Shown: positions 37,267 through 45,324, counted from the stretch's first letter. The stretch is DNA of 64,000 bases from Photobacterium sp. DA100 (GCF_029223585.1 NZ_CP119424.1:930001-994000), one strand, 5' to 3'. Translations and numbers: made by a program. Notes: generated by a model from the letters alone, not told the origin.

Positions 37267-38259
37267 ATGAGCTCAATCCACGTATTATTACTCTGTGGCG
37301 GCGGAAGTGCCGAACACGAAGTCTCTCTAGTATCTGCAAATTACATTGAACAGCAGCTCAAGCAGATTGACAACATTACCTATACCCGAATAGAAATGAA
37401 ATCTGATGGCTGGTTCAATCACCAGGGCCAGCTTTGTCACCTTAACCTCGACCGCACATTACAGCAGGGCGGTGACAAATCAACCGTCGATTATGTTATT
37501 CCGTGTGTTCATGGTTTTCCTGGTGAAACTGGCGATCTCCAGTCGTTTCTTGATATGGCCAAACTGCCTTACCTTGGTTGTGGTGCGGAAGCGAGCACTA
37601 ATTGCTTCAACAAAATAACAACCAAGCTATGGTTCGATGCACTGGGAATTCCAAATACGCCATATGTGTTCTTGAGTGAAAATACCTCTGAAGCACACCA
37701 GCAGGCAGCAGACGCTTTTGATAAGTGGGGTAAAGTATTTGTCAAAGCCGCGAGCCAAGGTTCGTCTGTTGGCTGTTACCGAGTCACTGAAAAAGAGGCG
37801 TTGGAAGAGGCTATCAATGCGGCATTCGGTTATTCAGAGCAAGTTTTGATTGAAAAAGCGATTAAGCCGCGTGAGTTGGAGATCTCTTCTTACCAGTATA
37901 ATGGTGAGCTAATTATTACTAAGCCTGGTGAAGTATCGTGTCCTGACGACCAATTCTACACCTACGAAGAGAAATACAGTGCAGATAGCCACTCGACAAC
38001 GGTGGTTGAAGCGACAAACCTTACCGAGGAGCAAATCGATGCGATCAGGGGGTATGCTCGCAAAGCCTTTGTTCATATGAAGCTAAAGGATCTGTCGCGA
38101 ATTGATTTCTTCTTGAGTGAGGAAGGTGAGATCCTTCTGAATGAAATCAATACATTCCCTGGAATGACTCCGATATCGATGTTCCCTAAAATGCTTGAGC
38201 ACCATGGCCATACGTTCAAAGGCTTCTTGGAGCAAGCAATCAAGAATGCTGTGGAATAA
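37267..38259 (+). CDS. ddl: D-alanine--D-alanine ligase
   Basis: A 330-aa ATP-grasp ligase with N-terminal LLLCGGGSAEHEVSLVSA, the Ddl loop VKAASQGSSVGCYRV and the C-terminal metal site SRIDFFLSEEGEILLNEINTFPGMT. It makes the D-Ala-D-Ala dipeptide for peptidoglycan. It is outside the dcw cluster, hence DdlA-type. The start at 37267 is preferred to 37261 because AAGGG (37255-37259) is then 7 bases away. Confidence 0.95.
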   Translation: MSSIHVLLLCGGGSAEHEVSLVSANYIEQQLKQIDNITYTRIEMKSDGWFNHQGQLCHLNLDRTLQQGGDKSTVDYVIPCVHGFPGETGDLQSFLDMAKLPYLGCGAEASTNCFNKITTKLWFDALGIPNTPYVFLSENTSEAHQQAADAFDKWGKVFVKAASQGSSVGCYRVTEKEALEEAINAAFGYSEQVLIEKAIKPRELEISSYQYNGELIITKPGEVSCPDDQFYTYEEKYSADSHSTTVVEATNLTEEQIDAIRGYARKAFVHMKLKDLSRIDFFLSEEGEILLNEINTFPGMTPISMFPKMLEHHGHTFKGFLEQAIKNAVE

Positions 38260-38265
38260 TTGAAG

Positions 38266-38289
38266 AGCCGGGTTAGCCCGGCTTTTTTT
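38266..38289 (+). terminator. Terminator of ddl
   Basis: A 7-bp stem AGCCGGG / CCCGGCT with loop TTAG, followed by T7. Confidence 0.92.
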
Positions 38290-38364
38290 CATCTCAAATC
38301 AGACTGGCTATAATCAGATATAGCACGCCAGCACAGATAACGATTATGAGGCGACAGATAATTA

Positions 38365-38538
38365 ATGTTAACGGATGATGAGAAAAAGAGGCACTTTAAG
38401 CAGTTACAGGCGAAGAATTACCGTGCCAGTCTGCGACTTGAAGGTATTCACCTTGAGCCTGAAGAGAGTGTCAGCCATGATGGCGGTCTGCTGGAAGTTG
38501 AACAAATCAACAAGTTGAAAGGTCAATATGCCAGATAG
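38365..38538 (+). CDS. YhfG-like antitoxin of a Fic module
   Basis: A 57-aa protein with the class I Fic antitoxin motif (S/T)xxxE(G/N) present as SLRLEG in NYRASLRLEGIHL. The surrounding residues resemble E. coli YhfG, the FicA partner of Fic. The Glu of this motif blocks the ATP site of the toxin. The gene overlaps fic by 11 bp. It was found by reading the leader of fic. Confidence 0.82.
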   Translation: MLTDDEKKRHFKQLQAKNYRASLRLEGIHLEPEESVSHDGGLLEVEQINKLKGQYAR

Positions 38539-39166
38539 GTATGGGGTAGATAGAGATCCAGACTGTTATCCAAACAGTACGGTACTTATTAATTTGCTCA
38601 ACATTCGAGATGAGGACGAACTCGAAGCGGCTGAGCGTGATTTTACGCGGGTCCGGGCTAGTCATTTTGAGCCTGATTTCAATAACTTCTCGTTTGACTA
38701 CCTGAAAAAAATTCATCGCATCCTTTTCCAGGATCTCTACCCGTGGGCTGGCATACCAAGAACCGTTGATATCACAAAAGGTGAGACACGGTTTTGCCAC
38801 TGGGAAAATATTGAACGTGAATCCGTAAAGTTACTGGAGCAGTTGTCTAGGCAAGATCATTTGTGTCACTTAGGACGGCAAGAATTTATTGAGAAAATTG
38901 CTTTTTTCTATTGTGAGCTGAATGTTATCCACCCATTCAGAGAAGGAAATGGGCGGGTACAACGGATTTTCTTTGAAATCCTGGCAATTAATGCTGGTTA
39001 TGAAGTGTGTTGGGAAGGGATAGGGCTTGATGAGTGGGTAGAGGCAAATCAGGCAGGTTATTTTGGCAATATGGAACCATTAATGTCCTTATTCGACAGA
39101 ATAACCGCATCCATAGATATGTCGAAAGGCTACAGCGAGCATTGGACTGATGAACCCAAAAGATAA
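38528..39166 (+). CDS. fic: Fic-family AMP-transferase toxin
   Basis: A 212-aa Fic protein with the full catalytic motif HPFREGNGRVQR (His to Arg) and the upstream beta-hairpin flap (ITKGETRFCHWENIE). It transfers AMP from ATP to target hydroxyl groups; relatives such as VbhT and FicT modify gyrase and topoisomerase IV. There is no inhibitory Ser-xxx-Glu in the Fic protein itself near its ends; that is supplied by the small gene in front, so this is a class I toxin-antitoxin pair. Confidence 0.92.
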   Translation: MPDRYGVDRDPDCYPNSTVLINLLNIRDEDELEAAERDFTRVRASHFEPDFNNFSFDYLKKIHRILFQDLYPWAGIPRTVDITKGETRFCHWENIERESVKLLEQLSRQDHLCHLGRQEFIEKIAFFYCELNVIHPFREGNGRVQRIFFEILAINAGYEVCWEGIGLDEWVEANQAGYFGNMEPLMSLFDRITASIDMSKGYSEHWTDEPKR

Positions 39167-39182
39167 AACACCTTTTTTGCCC

Positions 39183-39199
39183 CTAACGCACTATAATTT
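39183..39199. repeat. Direct repeat (left) flanking a solitary recombinase gene
   Basis: CTAACGCACTATAATTT, which recurs at 40233-40249 with one difference (T for C at the fifth base). The pair brackets the recombinase gene 39250-40221 at a distance of 1050 bp. Confidence 0.7.
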
Positions 39200-39249
39200 T
39201 ATGGTTGTTGAAAATAACTACAATTTCCTCTCCAAACAAAAATTCAGCG

Positions 39250-40221
39250 TTACTTTTCCCAAGGTTTTGGCTTAATAAACTTACTAATTTCTTTTTCATG
39301 CCTATCGGTGTTGCCGACATATTGCGCGGGCATCGCCGGGCTTTTCCATCGGCCTTGTTCTTGGATTTCAACAATTGAAAGTCCGGCGTCTGATAGGTCC
39401 TGAGCGGCACCTACACGTGGAGATTGGCCCGAAAACAGGGAGGTATTGCCAAGCCCCAGTTCTTCGCTTGCCCGGCGGAACACACGGTAGATAGATGAAT
39501 GGTCTAATGGTTTGTCGCCAATATTGCCGTGACGGTCGATACGTCTAAAAACAAACCCGTCGTTGACCATACCGAGCATCAGCCATCTTTGTAGAGCTTT
39601 TGAGGCAATTGAGCTAAGTGAGATTGTTGTACTGCCTACCTCTAGGTCAATGAGACCGGAACTATGGATATAAAGGTTTTCTACGCATAGCGCAGCCAAT
39701 TCACTTCGTTTTAGCATAGCTTCGAACATAACAGCCCATATCGCTAAATCTCTGACATCCTTAGGCTTTGTAGACAATTCAAAATAGTCGACCAGTTGCT
39801 GAAGATGTTCATCTCGAAATGGGGCGGCGTTCTGAGAGTCATCATGTTTTTCAAGCTGCTGTTTTTTCATAGCAATACGTATCTCAGCTTTAGCGCAAGG
39901 ATCACTGAGGTTGTGGCAGCGATGGATAAGTGAAATAGTGACCATGTAACGTTTCAAGCTGGCCAATTTCCGTTTCTTCGCCATTTGTTCGATATAACGA
40001 TGAACCGTATCCGGCTTGGCCGGCAGGGCTGGTATGTGCTCTGCGCTGCAGAAGCTCAAGAAATTATTCCAGTCGTTCTTGAATGAAATGAGCGTATTCG
40101 AGGCGTACTTATTGTGAGTTAAGTTATCGAGAAGGGCTGTGGACTCGATCGGTTTCGAAAAACGTTTAATGCTTTTCAAACATTCAGTCTTATCTAGTAT
40201 TGCAGCAATCTCTTTGGCCAT
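39250..40221 (-). CDS. Cre-like tyrosine recombinase
   Basis: A 323-aa tyrosine recombinase with an N-terminal core-binding domain (about 30-120) and C-terminal catalytic domain. The first catalytic Arg is in MLKRSELAAL. The second lies in SGQSPRVGAAQDL, which matches the Cre sequence SGHSARVGAARDM except that the catalytic His is Gln. The Trp and Tyr of the last motif (QGRWKSPAMPAQYVGN) are present. It is not an IntI integron integrase. The gene is flanked by 17-bp direct repeats and carries no cargo between them. Target and function are unknown. Confidence 0.85.
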   Translation of the reverse strand: MAKEIAAILDKTECLKSIKRFSKPIESTALLDNLTHNKYASNTLISFKNDWNNFLSFCSAEHIPALPAKPDTVHRYIEQMAKKRKLASLKRYMVTISLIHRCHNLSDPCAKAEIRIAMKKQQLEKHDDSQNAAPFRDEHLQQLVDYFELSTKPKDVRDLAIWAVMFEAMLKRSELAALCVENLYIHSSGLIDLEVGSTTISLSSIASKALQRWLMLGMVNDGFVFRRIDRHGNIGDKPLDHSSIYRVFRRASEELGLGNTSLFSGQSPRVGAAQDLSDAGLSIVEIQEQGRWKSPAMPAQYVGNTDRHEKEISKFIKPKPWEK

Positions 40222-40232
40222 AACTTACTCTT

Positions 40233-40249
40233 CTAATGCACTATAATTT
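40233..40249. repeat. Direct repeat (right) flanking the recombinase gene
   Basis: CTAATGCACTATAATTT, 12 bp upstream of the recombinase start codon. It is followed by GTATTAG, making a partial inverted repeat (CTAATGC / GTATTAG) around an 11-bp core, loosely like a recombinase target. Confidence 0.7.
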
Positions 40250-40390
40250 GTATTAGGTAATATTCTAATATAGAAATTGATGAACTTCATATATAATTGC
40301 AAAAAAATAACATTAATGAGCCTTGACAGCAGACAAACGCAGATTTTGATGCTTATATTAAAATAACTGATGATAATCATGAGGTTCATT

Positions 40391-40771
40391 ATGGCTCAAC
40401 CAAACGAGGCAGAAATGAAAAAAAGACTGTTCCATCGAGGCCACAATATTGAAAACGCCTCAGGAGCACCCGATGGTTGGAAGACAACTATCAATGGAAA
40501 TACTGTTATCAATAAGCTTACTCTTGTAAAAAAGAGCATTGACTGGTGGTACGATATGCAAACGTTCATGCCACCGGAAAAATTCCTTGCCCGAAATTCA
40601 TCAGAGAAGAATGGTCAAAAAATAGAAGAATACAAAGGCTATAAGTTGATCAATGATAATGGTGAGCCTAATGGCTGGTATGTTATCTTAGGGACTAAAC
40701 TCTTAAAAGGCTCTCCGGCTGCAATAAAAAAGCACCTAGATTTAGTTATTACAAAAATGCAGAAGAGCTAA
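40391..40771 (+). CDS. DUF3319-like protein with an internal duplication
   Basis: A 126-aa protein made of two related halves: APDGWKTTINGNT...TLVKKSIDWW (about 25-60) and EPNGWYVILGTKL...AAIKKHLDLV (about 90-122), each a small beta-strand pair then a helix. This resembles the DUF3319 proteins common in Vibrio accessory regions, from memory. The start at 40391 is set by GAGG 6 bases upstream. Function unknown. A terminator follows. Confidence 0.6.
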   Translation: MAQPNEAEMKKRLFHRGHNIENASGAPDGWKTTINGNTVINKLTLVKKSIDWWYDMQTFMPPEKFLARNSSEKNGQKIEEYKGYKLINDNGEPNGWYVILGTKLLKGSPAAIKKHLDLVITKMQKS

Positions 40772-40776
40772 TAGAA

Positions 40777-40800
40777 AACGCCCAGAGTAGGGCGTTTTTG
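40777..40800 (+). terminator. Terminator of the DUF3319-like gene
   Basis: A 7-bp stem AACGCCC / GGGCGTT with a 6-base loop followed by TTTG TT. Confidence 0.8.
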
Positions 40801-40826
40801 TTAACTATATTTATATAACGAATGAG

Positions 40827-41342
40827 TTAATCATCTTCATCTAGCTTTTCAACGTCTACGAGATAATCACCCTCAAGCCAGTTTCTTCCAATCAGTAGCT
40901 TATACTCAAGTTTGCTCCGGTCTCGCAAATTGACCGCGACAGTTTTGTGTTCACCATTCCAGCCTAAGTCCATTTTTACTGCATAACGGCGCTCAACTCC
41001 CTGGGCATTACGAATTTTACTAACCTTGACAATTTTCCCTTTGAAGGTGGCTTCTTCACCTTTTTCATTAATAGAGGTGAATTGGACGGTATGGCCAAGG
41101 TGATCGCGCATGTTATCACTGTCACTTTCTTCACCTATGACCTTGATATCCTTAGCATGAATGGATGTTGTCGCAGCACCAGTATCGATGCGGGCTAGAT
41201 AATCCATATCTAAATCATAGACTTTGATTGTCTCGACTTGACCTACAATAGATTTGGAATCATCATTTTTAGCCTCAGCTAAGGCAAGGTTAGAACCCGC
41301 AACAGAGAACAACAGCAATGCAGGGATTAAAAGTCTCTTCAC
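40827..41342 (-). CDS. Retropepsin-like periplasmic protease (RimB/RloA family)
   Basis: A 171-aa exported protein with signal peptide (about 1-22) and a retroviral-aspartyl-protease-like active site ARIDTGAATTSIHA, followed by LLIGRNWLEGDYLVDV. It belongs to the group annotated as ATP-dependent zinc proteases (COG4067), related to the RimB/RloA proteins that process ATP-grasp products. Substrate is unknown. It is a single gene. Confidence 0.82.
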   Translation of the reverse strand: MKRLLIPALLLFSVAGSNLALAEAKNDDSKSIVGQVETIKVYDLDMDYLARIDTGAATTSIHAKDIKVIGEESDSDNMRDHLGHTVQFTSINEKGEEATFKGKIVKVSKIRNAQGVERRYAVKMDLGWNGEHKTVAVNLRDRSKLEYKLLIGRNWLEGDYLVDVEKLDEDD

Positions 41343-41432
41343 GAATACTCCTGACTATTAGGTACTAATTAGTAGGCAATATGCCATTTTTAAGATGAAC
41401 GATAAATGAATTTCATCTTGTTATGAGAAATT

Positions 41433-42038
41433 CTAGTTAATTTTTAGCAAATTACGAATATCGCGACAGCTTTCCTGCGGGGATTTAAACAGAAAAACCT
41501 TGAAACCAAGCGATTTAGCTGCCTCTAAATTTTTAGGTTGGTCATCAATAAATAATGACTCTTCCGGATTGATCTCAAAGCGCTGGCATAGTAATTCAAA
41601 AATTTCAGCTTCAGGTTTAATGCTAAGCTCTTTGCCAGAGACTAAGCCTCCGTCGAAGAGTTGGTACAACCCATGACGTTCATTGAGCTTTTCAAAAAAA
41701 GCGCTACTCATATTTGTGAGAAAGTAGGCTGAAAGGTTAAGGCTAAGTACCTGGTTAACCAGGTTGTAGGTTTCATCTATCAAGCACAGGCTATTTTGGA
41801 TATGCTCGAAAAAATCTTCCATCCTCGATTCGGGAAAATTGACTCGACCAGCGCAACGCGGAATTGCTTCGGCCATCAGCATCGTCCCGCGATCTAGGGC
41901 AAGCCAGTCGGGATGATTAAGAACACGTTCTAGCAAAAGGGTTTGTTCATCCTTCGAATCTGTAAAGGTAGAGACGATTTTTGCAGGATTCCACTCGAAC
42001 AAAACCGCACCAAAATCAAAAATTACGTTTTTAATCAT
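41433..42038 (-). CDS. HAD-family hydrolase (YihX-like)
   Basis: A 201-aa haloacid dehalogenase-type phosphatase. Motif I is VIFDFGAVLFEW (nucleophile Asp), motif II FLTNMSS, motif III the Lys near LSIKPEAEIFE, and motif IV FIDDQPKNLEAAKSLGF. It resembles E. coli YihX, a sugar-phosphate phosphatase. In motif I the second Asp of the usual DxD is Gly, as in the YihX group. Single gene. Confidence 0.85.
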   Translation of the reverse strand: MIKNVIFDFGAVLFEWNPAKIVSTFTDSKDEQTLLLERVLNHPDWLALDRGTMLMAEAIPRCAGRVNFPESRMEDFFEHIQNSLCLIDETYNLVNQVLSLNLSAYFLTNMSSAFFEKLNERHGLYQLFDGGLVSGKELSIKPEAEIFELLCQRFEINPEESLFIDDQPKNLEAAKSLGFKVFLFKSPQESCRDIRNLLKIN

Positions 42039-42155
42039 AACTGTTTCCGTTACAGTACCTATTATTGATACTATTCTGGTTCAGGTGATATTCAAATGAG
42101 AAGTCACAAGATATTACCTGGTTCACAGTTCCAAGAATTTAAACGAGATTATCCC

Positions 42156-42479
42156 ATGAACGACAACAGCCGTTTGGTTTTTTCAACAGAAACAGGCCGC
42201 ATTAAAGAAGATAAACCAGCAGCTCAACGCCCAAAAGGTGATGGCATTGTTCGTATCCAACGCCAAACCAAAGGTCGTAAAGGCAAAGGTGTCTGCATCG
42301 TAACAGGCTTAGACCTCGAGGATGCACAGTTGAAGCTGCTGGCTGCTGAATTGAAAAAAGTTTGCGGCTGTGGTGGCTCGGTTAAAGACGGCAACATCGA
42401 GATTCAAGGCGACAAGCGCGATGTCATTAAAGCTGCACTTGAGAAGAAAGGCCACACAGTAAAACTAGCCGGCGGCTAA
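42156..42479 (+). CDS. yciH: YciH, SUI1/eIF1-like translation factor
   Basis: A 107-aa SUI1-domain protein (GIVRIQRQTKGRKGKGVCIVTGL, split by strand; KKVCGCGGSVKDGNIEIQGDKRDVI) starting at MNDNSRLVFST, as in E. coli YciH. The longer frame upstream lacks family residues. It acts at translation initiation. It is the last chromosomal gene before the prophage. Confidence 0.93.
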   Translation: MNDNSRLVFSTETGRIKEDKPAAQRPKGDGIVRIQRQTKGRKGKGVCIVTGLDLEDAQLKLLAAELKKVCGCGGSVKDGNIEIQGDKRDVIKAALEKKGHTVKLAGG

Positions 42480-42507
42480 TAAGCTTCATCTTAAGGCAAA
42501 CATCCCA

Positions 42508-42537
42508 AAGCCCCGAGCATTGCTTGGGGCTTTTTTT
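42508..42537 (+). terminator. Terminator of yciH
   Basis: A stem AAGCCCC / GGGGCTT extended inward by AGCA / TGCT with single bulges, followed by T7. Confidence 0.9.
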
Positions 42538-42757
42538 CAGATAATTTTCACGATAGCAAACTGGCACACGCAAACTTGCGAGAGGCATTTTGCTGATCTG
42601 CAAATTATCTACTTTATGGTAAATCAGCATTACGGTTAAATAGCACGAAGTGACACTGTAATTGCCACCAAACTTTACAATGCACTGATGAAAGAGTGTA
42701 GTAGACAGCGTGATTGATGTAACTAGAGTAAAATTGATATTTCTATACCAATCCTTA

Positions 42758-42785
42758 ATTTAACATAATATACATAATGCGTACT
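42758..42785. other. dif: dif-like XerC/XerD site, left end of the prophage
   Basis: On the plus strand the XerD arm ATTTAACATAA, a 6-bp centre TATACA and the XerC arm TAATGCGTACT. On the other strand this differs from Vibrio cholerae dif1, as I remember it, at only two of 28 positions. It is the best preserved of three such sites and marks the junction of chromosome and filamentous prophage. It also supplies the last codons of the repressor gene. Confidence 0.88.
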
Positions 42786-43116
42786 GAGGGATGGTTGGCA
42801 CCAGGGCTAAAAATCCTGTCAAACCAAGGACTAAGCCCCTAAATCCTTGGTTACTTAACTTTGCCGTTATGTCCTGCCATAACTTTTGCGCCTTAACATC
42901 CTTGGCCTTGTCGGCTGCCAGAAAGATCAATGCTTCATGAGGATCTATGTTTGTACTTTCCGCAAGAAAGATTGCTTCACTATCAGTTAGATACCGTTCA
43001 CCTTTGCGGATTTTACTAATCTTCTGTGGACTGATATCCAAGTCGTGTGCAATTTGCTTGTCTTGTATGTAGTTTTTTGATGTTTTGTAGGCATCAAGCA
43101 ATTTATTAGCGTACAT
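42760..43116 (-). CDS. DUF3693 phage repressor-like regulator
   Basis: A 118-aa protein with an N-terminal helix-turn-helix (DKQIAHDLDISPQKISKIRKGERYLTDSEAI, split here by helix position) and a C-terminal hydrophobic segment (GFRGLVLGLTGFLALVP), as in DUF3693 regulators of Vibrio filamentous phages. It faces away from the phage genes, the usual place for an RstR-like repressor. Its last eight residues (QYALCILC) and stop are encoded by the dif site. Confidence 0.82.
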   Translation of the reverse strand: MYANKLLDAYKTSKNYIQDKQIAHDLDISPQKISKIRKGERYLTDSEAIFLAESTNIDPHEALIFLAADKAKDVKAQKLWQDITAKLSNQGFRGLVLGLTGFLALVPTIPQYALCILC

Positions 43117-43149
43117 ATAATCCCTCCGTTTATTCCATTCTAGCGCGTT

Positions 43150-43213
43150 AATCCCGAAATTTGTCTATTTACAATCCCGATTATTGTCACTTACGCTATA
43201 CATAAATCGGGAT
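43150..43213. promoter_or_regulatory. Candidate repressor operators, three ATCCCGA copies
   Basis: Between the divergent repressor and rep genes the heptamer ATCCCGA occurs at 43151 and 43174, and inverted (AATCGGGAT) at 43205. The second and third form an inverted pair. The spacing of multiple half-sites in the shared promoter region is typical of phage lysogeny switches. Confidence 0.6.
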
Positions 43214-43227
43214 TTGGATGCAGAAAC

Positions 43228-43437
43228 ATGGCCTCACAGCTCTACTACGAAATCAACGACGACGGGACTGGCTTTGCCTTCATTGATGGCGAACCCGAGT
43301 ACTTCCGTTCGTTGGCTGAGCTGCACCAAATCGGACAAGAATTTTACCCCGCCGGCTATGAGCTTCATCTGGTCACGGCGGATAACTGGCAATCACTTTA
43401 TGACTCGGGGGTTTTCGACAATGGCTGCGATTATTGA
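43228..43437 (+). CDS. Small inovirus leader gene
   Basis: A 69-aa acidic protein (MASQLYYEINDDGTGFAFIDG...) that overlaps the start of rep by 17 bp. Genes of this size and place occur before rep in Vibrio filamentous phages. Function unknown; it could couple translation to rep. Confidence 0.65.
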   Translation: MASQLYYEINDDGTGFAFIDGEPEYFRSLAELHQIGQEFYPAGYELHLVTADNWQSLYDSGVFDNGCDY

Positions 43438-44692
43438 TTACCTGTCCTTCTCGTGGACACCCGAGGAACTGAGCCAAATCTTCGACCTCGCCAAAATGGG
43501 CGCTTCCATCAAGGCTATCCGTGGTTTCGAATTCAATGAATATGGTGACAGTGTAACCCGTGACGCCTTGGATACTGCCGCTATTGATTACAAGGCCGCT
43601 ATCCGCGCCAAACTTCGCGATACTGAATTTGCTATCGGTGCTGACTCGCGCAAGTTCCATGAAATCAAACGTGACATGCTCGACCACTTCGGCCTGAACA
43701 CCTTGGACTGTCTTTGTCGTGGTGAAGTTGACCGCTTCATCAATCGCCTTAATCACGGCCTTGGCCTGTTCGGCAATGACTGGTCTTTCTCCCTGCGTTC
43801 CGGCGGCTTCTCTGGTTACTCGCATTCCGCCAACATTCTCGTTAACGGCCAACAAGCTGGCCTGTGTGCTTGGGGCGCAAAAAACCACGGCTGCTATGTG
43901 TCGTTCTCCGGTACGGGTACGGCTGTGTTGGATTTGAATGAAGTTCATAACGCACTGCACCAACTACCAGGTGCAAAAATTACTCGCGTAGATATCGCAT
44001 TCGATTCTCTCGACGGTAAATACAACATCCAGACAGCGCGCAAAATGGCTGAGCATGGTCAGTTTGTTACCCGTGGCCGTCCGTCTTCTTACTGTTATAT
44101 CGAGTCGGGCCATATGTCCCAAGTGGCCTGCTACCAGAAAACCTCTGGCAACAGTGAAACACTCAAGAAACGTTTTGGTTTCGTGGCTGACAAAGGCAAG
44201 TCGCTTTATGTCGGTACTCGTGATGCTGGCAAGATGCTTCGCGTGTACGAAAAAGGCAAACAGCTCAAGTCCGAGCACAAAGACTGGGTACGCTGGGAAC
44301 TCGAGCTACGCGCCAAAGATCGTGTACTGCCGTTTGATGTGCTGCTTGAACCCGACAAGTATCTGGCAGGCGCTTACCCTGCCCTTAGCTTCGTCAGCAA
44401 GGAAAACCAATGCCGCATTGCTACCCATAAGCGCAAATGGTTTACCAGCGTTGATAACGCAGTGCGTAACGGTGCTACCCAATGCGGCAAGCTGGTTAAC
44501 TTCATGCGCCAATGTCTGGATATGGATGACTCCCAGATTGTCCGTTTGCTGACTAACCATCTTGAATCCCATGAGATACCAGACCGACTCAATCAGCCTG
44601 TCTATGAGGATACGGACGAATCCAGTGGTATCCGGCTCCGATGTATGAAGTTCATCGAACCCGATAACCACGACATTTATTCACTAGCGTAA
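43421..44692 (+). CDS. Inovirus replication initiation protein (gpII/Rep)
   Basis: A 423-aa rolling-circle initiator of the phage gpII/CRI type. Conserved segments include GYSHSANILVNG, KITRVDIAFDSLDGKY, SHMSQVACYQKT and KSLYVGTRDAGKMLRVYEKG, plus VRWELELRAKDRVLP. It nicks the plus strand to start replication. The start is MAAIIDYLSFSW at 43421; an 79-codon longer frame upstream reads through the leader gene and is not used. Full length for the family. Confidence 0.88.
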   Translation: MAAIIDYLSFSWTPEELSQIFDLAKMGASIKAIRGFEFNEYGDSVTRDALDTAAIDYKAAIRAKLRDTEFAIGADSRKFHEIKRDMLDHFGLNTLDCLCRGEVDRFINRLNHGLGLFGNDWSFSLRSGGFSGYSHSANILVNGQQAGLCAWGAKNHGCYVSFSGTGTAVLDLNEVHNALHQLPGAKITRVDIAFDSLDGKYNIQTARKMAEHGQFVTRGRPSSYCYIESGHMSQVACYQKTSGNSETLKKRFGFVADKGKSLYVGTRDAGKMLRVYEKGKQLKSEHKDWVRWELELRAKDRVLPFDVLLEPDKYLAGAYPALSFVSKENQCRIATHKRKWFTSVDNAVRNGATQCGKLVNFMRQCLDMDDSQIVRLLTNHLESHEIPDRLNQPVYEDTDESSGIRLRCMKFIEPDNHDIYSLA

Positions 44693-44714
44693 TGACATAC
44701 AGGGAAATAAGACA

Positions 44715-45017
44715 ATGACAACTTTAAACGTAATGGTAACGGGCGCTGTATTGGGCAGCGGCGTATCAAAGAAATCCGGCTCACCCAAGCCTTACCAAAT
44801 GGCAAACGTAATGTACTTGGCGTCGGCTGAATCTTTCGTCAACGACGACCACAACATCCAGCGTTGCGGTATGCAGGAAAAACAAATCCCGATGGCGTTC
44901 AACCAGAACCTATACGCCCAGTTCGCCGGACTCTCCTATCCTACCCAGCTCCAGCTGGTCTTGGAGCCTGACCCGCAGAACCCGACCCGTAATGTTGTCG
45001 TGGACTTTAAGGATTAG
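44715..45017 (+). CDS. Inovirus ssDNA-binding protein (gpV-like, DUF1293)
   Basis: A 100-aa protein (MTTLNVMVTGAVLGSGVSKK...) matching the DUF1293 family of Vibrio filamentous phages, which coat the single-stranded genome before assembly. It follows rep by 22 bp and precedes the small-gene and coat-protein block, the standard order. Confidence 0.85.
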   Translation: MTTLNVMVTGAVLGSGVSKKSGSPKPYQMANVMYLASAESFVNDDHNIQRCGMQEKQIPMAFNQNLYAQFAGLSYPTQLQLVLEPDPQNPTRNVVVDFKD

Positions 45018-45018
45018 T

Positions 45019-45126
45019 ATGAAAACAAACTTTATTGTCCATTATTATCGACTCCAATCCGAACATGGAAAAATGCTGCCGATATGGATTTACGATAAAT
45101 ATATTCTTCCAAGTGTTAGGTACTAA
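45019..45126 (+). CDS. Tiny inovirus ORF (35 aa)
   Basis: A 35-aa ORF (MKTNFIVHYYRLQSEHGKML...) beginning 1 bp after the ssDNA-binding gene stop and ending 2 bp before the next ORF. Tight packing supports it as a gene. Small basic ORFs of unknown function are common here in inoviruses. Confidence 0.5.
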   Translation: MKTNFIVHYYRLQSEHGKMLPIWIYDKYILPSVRY

Positions 45127-45128
45127 AA

Positions 45129-45311
45129 ATGTATATCCCAGTCTGCACGGTCGAGCTTATAAATGGTGATTGCCCTGTAGGCTGGACAGTTAAATATGTT
45201 GCTGAAGTGTCTTTATCGGTAGCAGATTTAAAAACTCTAATAGGAACGTCTTTGATTCCTTTAGTTACTGCGTATGCCTTTAGGCAAATACGTTTATCTA
45301 TTTCTGATTAA
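45129..45311 (+). CDS. Small inovirus protein (60 aa)
   Basis: A 60-aa protein with a hydrophobic middle-to-C-terminal segment (LKTLIGTSLIPLVTAYAF) that could be a single membrane helix, consistent with a minor coat or assembly protein. It sits directly before the major coat gene. I cannot assign it further. Confidence 0.55.
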   Translation: MYIPVCTVELINGDCPVGWTVKYVAEVSLSVADLKTLIGTSLIPLVTAYAFRQIRLSISD

Positions 45312-45324
45312 TAAGGAATGTTAT

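Noticed and set aside
39250..40221. Recombinase considered as the integron integrase for the cassette array
   Set aside because: The catalytic region resembles Cre, not IntI, and it lies 11 kb away beyond the prophage with no attI beside it.
43184..43420. Extra 79 codons before the rep ATG
   Set aside because: They run over the leader gene in another frame; family alignment and gene overlap favour 43421.
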